Source: Ardenticatenales bacterium (GTDB lineage: Bacteria > Chloroflexota > Anaerolineae > Ardenticatenales > Ardenticatenaceae). Taken from it: DNA of 6,197 nucleotides. Made by a program: the position numbers and the translations under genes. The notes beneath the pieces are model-generated. The model saw only the letters and a program-made list of their open reading frames with translations, was not told the DNA's origin and ran no database searches. The stretch is taken from assembly GCA_013812995.1 (NCBI GenBank), contig JACCSL010000005.1:1-6197 (forward strand), read 5' to 3'. Below, piece by piece: positions 1-5,547 of the stretch (positions within the stretch are counted from its first letter, which is position 1; every line of letters starts with the position of its first letter).

Positions 1-153
1 GAGTTGCACCGCGACCTTGCCTCGCTTTCCTCCAACAGCACTCATATTACGCTGGAGGGCCTCACACACACGGGCGTAATGGGTGATGCAGGCGTCGCAC
101 CCGTGGTGGGCGCGATTCGCGAGATGGTAGAGGCCGTGCGCCTCAGGTCATAG
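1..153 (+). CDS. Alpha/beta-hydrolase-like protein, C-terminal end only (5' truncated)
   Basis: The first frame of the plus strand is open from base 1 to a TAG at 151-153 and gives the last 50 residues of a protein that begins left of the window. The sequence resembles the C-terminus of alpha/beta-fold hydrolases. It has a strand followed by a Gly-Leu-Thr-His segment (His at visible residue 23), where such enzymes carry the catalytic histidine. An amphipathic last helix follows (AIREMVEAVR, residues 38-47). The nucleophile and acid residues are outside the window, so substrate and activity cannot be stated. The frame uses GC-rich third positions like its neighbours. The gene converges on the acyl-CoA dehydrogenase, and their 3' ends overlap by 6 bases. 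The family call is moderate and rests on a short tail. The existence of the coding end is more certain than its name. Confidence 0.6.
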   Translation, partial: ELHRDLASLSSNSTHITLEGLTHTGVMGDAGVAPVVGAIREMVEAVRLRS

Positions 154-1356
154 AGAGATATCGACGCCGTAGCCCTTGAGGATGTGGCGGGCCACCACGC
201 TCTTGTGGACCTCGTCCGGGCCATCGTAGATGCGTGCGCCGCGCTCGTGTCGATACCAGAAGGAGAGCGGCGTGTCATCGGTGATGCCCAGCGCCCCGTG
301 AACCTGGATGGCGCGGTCCAACACGCGATGAAGGACATTTGCCACGAAGAACTTGATGATTGAGATTTCCACGCGCGCCGCGTAACTTCCCTCGCTGTCC
401 ATCTTGCGCGCGGCCTCCAGCACCATCAGGCGCGAGGCGTTGATCTCGGCGCGGCTCTCCGCGATCCAGTGCTGAACCACCTGCTTGCTTGCCAGCAGCG
501 TCCCCGGGGAAAGCTCACGCGTGGCCGCCCGGCGGCACATGAGGTCGAAGGCGCGCTCGCAGATGCCAATCCAACGCATACAATGATGGATGCGCCCCGG
601 CCCCAGCCGCTCCTGCGCGAGTGCGAAGCCTTCCCCCTCATGTCCCAGCAGGTTGGCGCGGGGCACGCGACACTCCTCGAAGTAGACCTCCGCGTGACTG
701 ACGTAGTCCTCGCCCACATCCCCCATGATGGAGATGTTGCGCTCAATGCGGAAGCCCGGTGTATCCGTAGGGACGATAATCTGGCTGGCGCGCTTGTGGG
801 GAGCCGAAGCATCGGGGGTCGTCACAGCCATGACAATGGCGAACGCTGCACCATCGGCGGAGGAAGTGAACCACTTGTGCCCGCTGATGAGATAGTCCTC
901 CCCCTCGTGGCGTGCGGTGCAGCTCAGCCAGACCGGGTTCGACCCGGCGTGCTCCGGCTCGGTCATGGCAAAGCAGCTTCGAATCTCGCCACGCGCCAGA
1001 GGCATGAGGTAGCGGTCGCGCTGCGCCTCCGTGCCGTGGCTCAGCAAAAGCTCGCTGTTGCCGATGTCGGGAGCCTGGCAGTTGAAGAGGTAGTGGCCCA
1101 GCGGACTGCGCCCCAGCACCTCGCTGACCTGCGCGAACTCGTAGAGTGTCAGTCCCAGCCCGCCGTACTCCGGGGGCAGATGGGGTGCCCACAGGCCGCG
1201 CGCCTTGATCTCTGCTCGCTTTTCGGCCAGGATGGGCAGTAATACGCCAAATCCCTCCTGCAAAAAGCGGGATTCCAGAGGATATAGCTCCTCTTCCACC
1301 ACCGTTCGGATTTCCGCCAACAGGGTCTGTAACCGCTCGTCCTCCTCACCCGCCAT
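148..1356 (-). CDS. Acyl-CoA dehydrogenase, ACAD10/ACAD11-like (FadE-type) flavoenzyme
   Basis: This 402-residue protein has the full length and order of an acyl-CoA dehydrogenase. An N-terminal helical domain includes the LPPEYGGLGL segment (residues 60-69). The middle beta domain carries the flavin and substrate motif CFAMTEPEHAGSNP (128-141) and ISGHKWFTSSAD (157-168). The C-terminal helical domain contains QVHGALGIT (351-359) and RIYDGPDEVHKSVVARHIL (375-393). The family oxidises acyl-CoA thioesters to 2-enoyl-CoA using FAD and passes electrons to electron-transfer flavoprotein in the cytoplasm. The YDGPDEVH ending is typical of the ACAD10/11-like branch and puts Asp378 where medium-chain enzymes have the catalytic Glu. 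Chain length or exact substrate cannot be read from the sequence. The ATG at 1354-1356 is supported by a perfect ribosome binding site. It is the last gene of the minus-strand operon, and its link to heme synthesis is unclear. Confidence 0.95.
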   Translation of the reverse strand: MAGEEDERLQTLLAEIRTVVEEELYPLESRFLQEGFGVLLPILAEKRAEIKARGLWAPHLPPEYGGLGLTLYEFAQVSEVLGRSPLGHYLFNCQAPDIGNSELLLSHGTEAQRDRYLMPLARGEIRSCFAMTEPEHAGSNPVWLSCTARHEGEDYLISGHKWFTSSADGAAFAIVMAVTTPDASAPHKRASQIIVPTDTPGFRIERNISIMGDVGEDYVSHAEVYFEECRVPRANLLGHEGEGFALAQERLGPGRIHHCMRWIGICERAFDLMCRRAATRELSPGTLLASKQVVQHWIAESRAEINASRLMVLEAARKMDSEGSYAARVEISIIKFFVANVLHRVLDRAIQVHGALGITDDTPLSFWYRHERGARIYDGPDEVHKSVVARHILKGYGVDISL

Positions 1357-1359
1357 GAC

Positions 1360-1368
1360 ACCTCCTTA
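1360..1368 (-). promoter_or_regulatory. Perfect Shine-Dalgarno site overlapping the upstream stop codon
   Basis: On the minus strand the sequence reads TAAGGAGGT, then GTC, then the ATG of the acyl-CoA dehydrogenase. The nine bases TAAGGAGGT complement the usual 16S rRNA 3' end completely. The TAA is at the same time the stop codon of the 551-residue protein upstream. This fixes the dehydrogenase start. It also suggests that ribosomes finishing the upstream gene can reinitiate, or that fresh ribosomes load strongly here, so the last gene may be translated at a higher level than its upstream neighbour. Confidence 0.85.
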
Positions 1369-3021
1369 TTTTCGCAGCATCTGGCCGACTTTCCGGACCT
1401 CGGCCTGGAAGGCGGCAAGGGTGGTAAAGTGGGGGTGCTGCTCCGGTAGCAGCGCCCGCCATTGCTCCTGAGCCACATGGCGAACCATCTGGCTCAGGGC
1501 GTAGGAAACCGAGAGTAGGTCGGCCCCCTTGGCACGCTCGCCCTGGCTCAGGAGGGTACGCGCCTGCGGGAAGATGCGGCGCGCCTGATCCATCCATCCC
1601 ATGACCGACGTAGAAGCTACCCAGCGCCGCGCCTCCTCGTGGTCACTCGCCAGGCGCAGCAAATCCTGGAACTCGGGTATAGGGTCGAGCGCGGCCAGGG
1701 TAGTGGGCTCCAGGGGTTCGGTGAGGAGGCGCAGAAGGGTTTGCGCCGCCTCCAGTTGTGATGACAGATTGCCCTGGCGGATGGACTCCGGGAATTGCGC
1801 GGCCTGCTCAAGATGCCTATGCGCCTGACGCGATGCATCCGGGGTCAATCGCTCCAAGGCGGTGAGCCCTGCCTGGAGCAGTGCTGTTGCCTCTGCGATT
1901 TCTGCGACATGCGCGGCCTGGGCCTCGACACTGACCTGGGCGATGCGGTGATGGCGCGCAGCCAAAGTCGCCGCTGTGGGCCTGCGGCCATGCGTCCCCC
2001 TCCAGGGCTGCTGCGCTGTTCTGACATGTGCGCCACGCGATAGCTCCGCAGGAGGTCGGCGATAAGGGCGGGGCATAGCCTCGAAAACGGGCGGTTCTGC
2101 GAGATGGCGCGCCCGAAGGACGCTCGCTGGTACGCGGCGAGCGGTTAGCTGTCGGGCATGGCTAATGGTTCTTGCAAGGGGACGGCCCAGGCCCACGGGC
2201 AGCCGCCGCGCCGAGGAGGTGACCCCGCGAGCAGGCTTCGTCGCCGCCGCAGCGGGCTGGGTGATGGCCTGTTGGAACGCAACCACCTGCTCGGCGAGCG
2301 CAGGATAGTTGGCCTCCAGAAGCAAGCGATGGAGATGCTCAAGGACGGAAACGAGGTCATCGCCCGGCGCACGGGGCCGGGATAGGTGGCGGGGCTGTGC
2401 CACGCGTTGCTCGTAGCGGTGATCGATCAGCTCATTCGCCAGGTGCCGCTCCAGTGCCTCGTATTCACGCTTGCGCTCGTCAAAGGCTTTCAGATTTTTG
2501 TCGAGGGCGGCCAGCACCATCAATGATTTTTGCGCAACGGGAAGCTGAAAACTCTCAATGGCATCACGGAAGCGCTCGTCCAGATCCTCGATCTGGAAGC
2601 GCCATTGATCACGCTCCGCGAGCAGGGCAGCAGGAATGTAGGGGGCGAGGTCGAGGAACTCGTCCCATTTCCCCTCATCCAGCAGCTGCTGGAGTTGCGC
2701 CACCATCTGCTCCTGCCGATGGCGCTCATGCAGGGTTGCTAAGTTTTGCTCATGCTGGTGCTGAAGCGTCGCCAGGGCCTCGGCATGGTGCTGGCTCAGC
2801 GCGGCCAGCAGCTGCTCCTCGGGGATTGTGGAGAGGTCCGGCGCAAGCGGGCCTGCTCCAGCATCCACCTGCACTCCCTGCGCGTGCAGCACCTCGCGCC
2901 GCGCACCGAGCAGTCCCTGCAACGTCGAGAGCAGGGGCGCGGGTGCGCCCAAGCCACACAGTTGCTCGTGTAGGGCTAGCATCTGCTCGATGGTGACCAA
3001 CTCTTGCCGGGCATCCGCCAT
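1366..3021 (-). CDS. Unrecognised 551-residue helical protein with His-rich 11-residue repeats and Arg-rich linker
   Basis: I do not recognise this protein as any named family. Three parts can be seen. Residues 1-255 are mostly predicted-helical, Leu/Glu/Gln-rich and likely partly coiled coil. They include three 11-residue repeats at 72-104 and further charged helices at about 105-205. Residues 261-360 form a low-complexity linker with 20 Arg, 1 Lys, many Pro and Ala, only 3 Glu and no Asp, so it is strongly basic and probably disordered. Residues 361-551 are helical again, with Ala/Leu/Gln-rich stretches and a more conserved-looking end (GWMDQARRIFPQARTLL, 475-491). There is no signal peptide or membrane segment, so it is probably cytoplasmic. 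The ATG at 3019-3021 lies 2 bases after the response-regulator stop, without a strong ribosome binding site, which suggests coupled translation. A scaffold, nucleic-acid-binding or regulator-partner role is conceivable but not shown. Confidence 0.85.
   Translation of the reverse strand: MADARQELVTIEQMLALHEQLCGLGAPAPLLSTLQGLLGARREVLHAQGVQVDAGAGPLAPDLSTIPEEQLLAALSQHHAEALATLQHQHEQNLATLHERHRQEQMVAQLQQLLDEGKWDEFLDLAPYIPAALLAERDQWRFQIEDLDERFRDAIESFQLPVAQKSLMVLAALDKNLKAFDERKREYEALERHLANELIDHRYEQRVAQPRHLSRPRAPGDDLVSVLEHLHRLLLEANYPALAEQVVAFQQAITQPAAAATKPARGVTSSARRLPVGLGRPLARTISHARQLTARRVPASVLRARHLAEPPVFEAMPRPYRRPPAELSRGAHVRTAQQPWRGTHGRRPTAATLAARHHRIAQVSVEAQAAHVAEIAEATALLQAGLTALERLTPDASRQAHRHLEQAAQFPESIRQGNLSSQLEAAQTLLRLLTEPLEPTTLAALDPIPEFQDLLRLASDHEEARRWVASTSVMGWMDQARRIFPQARTLLSQGERAKGADLLSVSYALSQMVRHVAQEQWRALLPEQHPHFTTLAAFQAEVRKVGQMLRK
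2710..2808 (-). repeat. Three tandem 33-base units coding for 11-residue His-rich repeats
   Basis: Residues 72-104 of the 551-residue protein divide exactly into three 11-residue units: LAALSQHHAEA, LATLQHQHEQN and LATLHERHRQE. Each starts with Leu-Ala-Ala/Thr-Leu and carries two histidines in its second half, giving six His in 24 residues. The protein repeat is clearer than the DNA repeat, because codons differ between units (for example CTG, CTG and TTA for the first Leu). That suggests an old duplication kept by selection rather than a recent slippage tract. An 11-residue period is typical of hendecad coiled coils. The run continues into a Gln/Leu-rich helix. Confidence 0.75.
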
Positions 3022-3023
3022 AG

Positions 3024-3401
3024 CTACTCGTTACCCTCACCCCCGACCAGCGTCCGGACGCGCGCCAGCATATCCTCCAGCTCGAAGGGTTTAAGAATGC
3101 AGTACTGGCGACCAATCCGCTCCGAGGCGTGACGGTAAGAAACCGGGCTCGCGGTCATGACAATCACGGGCAGGCCCGGCCAGAGGCCGCGCGTCTGGAG
3201 ATGATTGAGAAAGGTGTAGCCATCCATCAGCGGCATCATCATATCCAGAATAATAAGCGCGGGCGTTCGATACTTGATGCTTTCCAGCGCGTCCATTCCA
3301 TTCTCTACCGTCTCCACCTCGTAGCCCTCTTCTGCCAAGAGGTCCAAGAGCGCGATACGATCCCCCGCATCGTTCTCGACGATCAGGATAAAGGCACTCA
3401 T
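3024..3401 (-). CDS. Single-domain response regulator (CheY-like receiver)
   Basis: The 125-residue protein is one complete receiver domain with no output domain. Visible landmarks are strand 1 FILIVEND (residues 4-11), the phosphoacceptor Asp53 in LIILDMMMPLMDGY (49-62), the switch Thr83 (VIVMTAS, 79-85) and the conserved Lys104-Pro105. By family rules it would be phosphorylated on Asp53 by a histidine kinase and act through protein contacts, since it has no DNA-binding part. At the acidic site, residues 9-10 are Glu-Asn, where PhoB-type receivers have Glu-Asp, so metal binding may be altered. No kinase gene is in the window. The ATG at 3399-3401 overlaps the hemQ stop as ATGA and has only a weak ribosome binding site, which suggests coupling to hemQ translation. 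The close downstream gene of unknown function is a natural candidate partner, by inference only. Confidence 0.95.
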   Translation of the reverse strand: MSAFILIVENDAGDRIALLDLLAEEGYEVETVENGMDALESIKYRTPALIILDMMMPLMDGYTFLNHLQTRGLWPGLPVIVMTASPVSYRHASERIGRQYCILKPFELEDMLARVRTLVGGEGNE

Positions 3402-4132
3402 GGTGCGCCTGCTTCTAACCCGTCCCGCTGCCAGATCGCCTTGCCAACAAAGAACGGCCCCATCTGCTGCATGTACTGCGAGGTCTGCTTGGTCTTGCGC
3501 ATCGCCTGCACGATGGAAGAAAGCGGAAAGAGCGCCGGGCCAAGCAACCCGATGACGAAGTCATTGTCGTTCTTGTCCAACCCAAAGGAGGCGAGCCGGA
3601 TGTCATAGCCATATTCCGCCGCCCCGTAGGCGCGGCCGATGCTGCCATGCTCCTTCAGCAGGGCAAACTGCTCCTCCTGCGAGAGTTGCTCGAAGGTGCC
3701 CTGGCGGCGCAAAGGATACCAGATGGCCCAGGGCCACTCCGGGTTGCTTACCTTCTTGCGCGGCAGGGTCAGCAGGTAATGTTCCAGGTCCCGCTCGTAG
3801 CCGATGGAGTAGGTGCGGCCAAGCATGGTGTATTCGGGTTTCGGGGTCAGCGCGGTGAAGGGTGCGCGATTCAGCAGCGGGCGCACCTGGTCGATGAAAA
3901 AGTCCGGCTCCTCGCTGAAGGTGAGCAACGCAATGCCGCGCGCATCGTTGAGGTCGGCGTAGAGCACCCCGCCCAGGTTACTTTGCTCCAGCGCGGCGCT
4001 GACCTCGGCGCTGTTCTGGCAGTCGCCGAACGCGAGCAACTGCATGAAGAGTCGCCGGTCTAGCGACATCGGTTCCCCCGCCTTGTTTTTCCCCTTCTCG
4101 CCAAGGTCGAGGGGTTGATATTCTTGACTCAT
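3398..4132 (-). CDS. hemQ: Coproheme decarboxylase HemQ/ChdC (chlorite dismutase family)
   Basis: This 244-residue protein belongs to the chlorite dismutase-like family, in the group that makes heme b from coproheme by two peroxide-dependent oxidative decarboxylations of propionates. Key signs are the WYPLRR segment with Tyr139, matching the radical-forming Tyr of Firmicutes HemQ, and KEHGSIGR with His162, matching the proximal heme ligand. The family-typical ends are GLDKNDNDFVIGL (184-196), QAMRKTKQTSQY (209-220) and GPFFVGKAIWQ (225-235). True chlorite dismutase activity is unlikely given the heme operon. It is cytoplasmic with no signal peptide. The start at 4130-4132 has a strong AAAGGAG upstream. 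It gives a charged N-terminal extension of about 21 residues before MSLDRRLFMQ, where a second ATG (Met22) could also start a normal-sized protein. The ATG overlaps the hemY stop as ATGA. Confidence 0.93.
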   Translation of the reverse strand: MSQEYQPLDLGEKGKNKAGEPMSLDRRLFMQLLAFGDCQNSAEVSAALEQSNLGGVLYADLNDARGIALLTFSEEPDFFIDQVRPLLNRAPFTALTPKPEYTMLGRTYSIGYERDLEHYLLTLPRKKVSNPEWPWAIWYPLRRQGTFEQLSQEEQFALLKEHGSIGRAYGAAEYGYDIRLASFGLDKNDNDFVIGLLGPALFPLSSIVQAMRKTKQTSQYMQQMGPFFVGKAIWQRDGLEAGAP

Positions 4133-5547
4133 AGGCTCCTTTCTTTCGTCACGAAATTCGGCTCGACATGCGCGAGGGCTGCCCGCGCCGCCTGCTCTCC
4201 CGAAAGAATACAGTCGGGGATTCCCACGCCTCGGTAAGCGGCCCCTGCCACGAAAAGCCCCGGATGCGCGGCCAGCCGCTGCTCGATCAGCGCAAGGCGC
4301 TCGGGGTGGCCCAGCGTGTACTGGGGCATCGCCTCCGGCCAGCGGTAGAGCCAGTGCTGGTCGGGTGGTTCGCTGATGTCCAGCGTGCGCTCGATCTCCT
4401 CCAGCGCCATCGCCAGCAGCGTGTCATCGCTTTCCGCCAGAACATTGCGCCCGCCGTAGCGCCCCAGGTAGACGCGGATCAGCGCCGCCCCGTCAGGGGC
4501 TCGCCCGGCCCACTTGTTGGAACTCCAGGTACAGGCCAGCACCTCGGTGCCCTCCATCGTGGGGATGACATAGCCATATCCATCGAAGCGCGCGGCGACG
4601 GACGGGTCGCGGTACGCGACGGAAAGCGTGGCAACGGAGGCATAGGGAATGGCCTGGTGCGCCGCTGCCAGCGCCTCGTCCAGCGGAGCCACGAGCCGCG
4701 CCGTGACGAAGGCCGGCGTGGTGAGAATCAGTGCGTCGGCCTCGTGACGGCTGCCATCGGTTAGCGTCACCTGGTAGCCGCTCTCTGTTGTGCCAAGCTG
4801 CCCGACGGTGTGGCCGGTCAGAATCTTGACCTCATCCAACTCGGTCAGGAGCAACTCGACCAGTTCCTCCATACCGCTGCGAAAGGAAATGAAGGGCGGA
4901 TACCCTGATGCGTTTGCGTCATCGCTCTGCGCCTGCGCGGCAACGAGCCCCCGCAGGAGGCTGCCATGCTTGTGCTCCAGCTGGCGGAGCTGCGGGAAGG
5001 TCGAGGCGAGGCTGAGCTGCGCCGCGTCCCCGGCGTAGATGCCGCCCATCAGCGGCTCAACCAGCCGCTCGAACACTTCCCTGCCCACCCGCCGCGTGAC
5101 GAATCCCGCCACCGACTCGTCCTCATCGCCGGGTGCGGGAGGAAGCTCCGTTTCCTCCGCCAGCCGCGCCTGTCCCTCGGGCGAGATGAGCGTGCTCTGG
5201 GCCAGCGCCTCCAGGTTGGTTGGAACCATGCCCGTCAGCCCTTCGGGCAGAGGATGCAGTGCGCCGCCAGAGCGAACGAAGGTCCGCGCATGGGCGGGGT
5301 CACGCCCCTGTAGCCGCTCCGTGACGCCGAGTTCCTCGCACAGCGCGATGCCGCGCGGCTTGCGCGAAAGAAAACAGTCCGCTCCCGCCTCAATCACGAA
5401 GCCACCCGCGCGCTCGGTGAGAATCTTCCCGCCCAGCCGCGCCTCGCGCTCAATGAGCGTCACCTGTACCTCGGGCGCGAGGGTACGCAGGCGGTACGCC
5501 GCCGCCAGCCCGCTGATTCCCCCGCCGACAATTACCACCCGCGTCAT
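4129..5547 (-). CDS. hemY: Coproporphyrinogen III oxidase CgoX/HemY (protoporphyrinogen oxidase family, also called HemG)
   Basis: The 472-residue flavoprotein has the normal length for oxygen-dependent HemY-type porphyrinogen oxidases. The N-terminal Rossmann FAD site is VVIVGGGISGLAAAYRL (residues 4-20), with the ribose-binding Glu33 at the end of the second strand (LIERE). Family signatures follow: EPLMGGIYAGD (164-174), WSSNKWAGRAP (341-351) and the C-terminal FAD motif GAAYRGVGIPDCILSG (435-450). The enzyme removes six electrons from the porphyrinogen using O2 and forms H2O2. Next to HemQ, the expected substrate is coproporphyrinogen III and the product coproporphyrin III, but sequence alone does not exclude protoporphyrinogen IX. 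No membrane segment is visible, as in soluble or peripheral HemY of Gram-positives. The ATG at 5545-5547 overlaps the hemH stop as ATGA. Only a weak GAAGG lies upstream, so translation is probably coupled. Confidence 0.95.
   Translation of the reverse strand: MTRVVIVGGGISGLAAAYRLRTLAPEVQVTLIEREARLGGKILTERAGGFVIEAGADCFLSRKPRGIALCEELGVTERLQGRDPAHARTFVRSGGALHPLPEGLTGMVPTNLEALAQSTLISPEGQARLAEETELPPAPGDEDESVAGFVTRRVGREVFERLVEPLMGGIYAGDAAQLSLASTFPQLRQLEHKHGSLLRGLVAAQAQSDDANASGYPPFISFRSGMEELVELLLTELDEVKILTGHTVGQLGTTESGYQVTLTDGSRHEADALILTTPAFVTARLVAPLDEALAAAHQAIPYASVATLSVAYRDPSVAARFDGYGYVIPTMEGTEVLACTWSSNKWAGRAPDGAALIRVYLGRYGGRNVLAESDDTLLAMALEEIERTLDISEPPDQHWLYRWPEAMPQYTLGHPERLALIEQRLAAHPGLFVAGAAYRGVGIPDCILSGEQAARAALAHVEPNFVTKERSL
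4136..4142 (-). promoter_or_regulatory. Shine-Dalgarno site of hemQ inside the 3' end of hemY
   Basis: The minus strand reads AAAGGAG, then CCT, then ATG. The motif lies within the codons for Lys-Glu-Arg-Ser near the end of the hemY product. It supports the upstream ATG at 4130-4132 as the hemQ start, although the 3-base spacing is tighter than usual. The only competing start, Met22, has a GGGGGA run shortly upstream and cannot be excluded. Confidence 0.65.

Noticed and set aside
70..107. Inverted repeat CACGGG...CCCGTG as a possible terminator
   Set aside because: The stem is only about 6 bases with a loop of roughly 25, no T-run follows on either strand, and the bases are coding.
42..338. 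98-residue minus-strand open frame over the convergent gene ends
   Set aside because: It is out of frame with the dehydrogenase, Ser/Thr/Arg-rich and without motifs. The dehydrogenase C-terminus and the hydrolase tail explain this DNA better.
469..1242. Long 257-residue open frame on the plus strand opposite the acyl-CoA dehydrogenase
   Set aside because: It lies wholly antisense to a clear enzyme gene, has no recognisable motif, and is the usual by-product of a GC-rich codon pattern.
2397..2996. 199-residue plus-strand open frame opposite the 551-residue gene
   Set aside because: Its translation is a Pro/Ala/Arg-rich, low-complexity sequence without family features. The minus-strand frame fits the operon junctions and carries the helical repeats.
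3398..4132. Reading the HemQ-like gene as a true chlorite dismutase
   Set aside because: Operon placement with hemH and hemY and the WYPLRR tyrosine segment fit coproheme decarboxylase. There is no secretion signal or chlorate-respiration gene nearby.
4168..4764. 198-residue plus-strand open frame inside hemY
   Set aside because: It is antisense to conserved flavoprotein motifs and shows no protein signature of its own.
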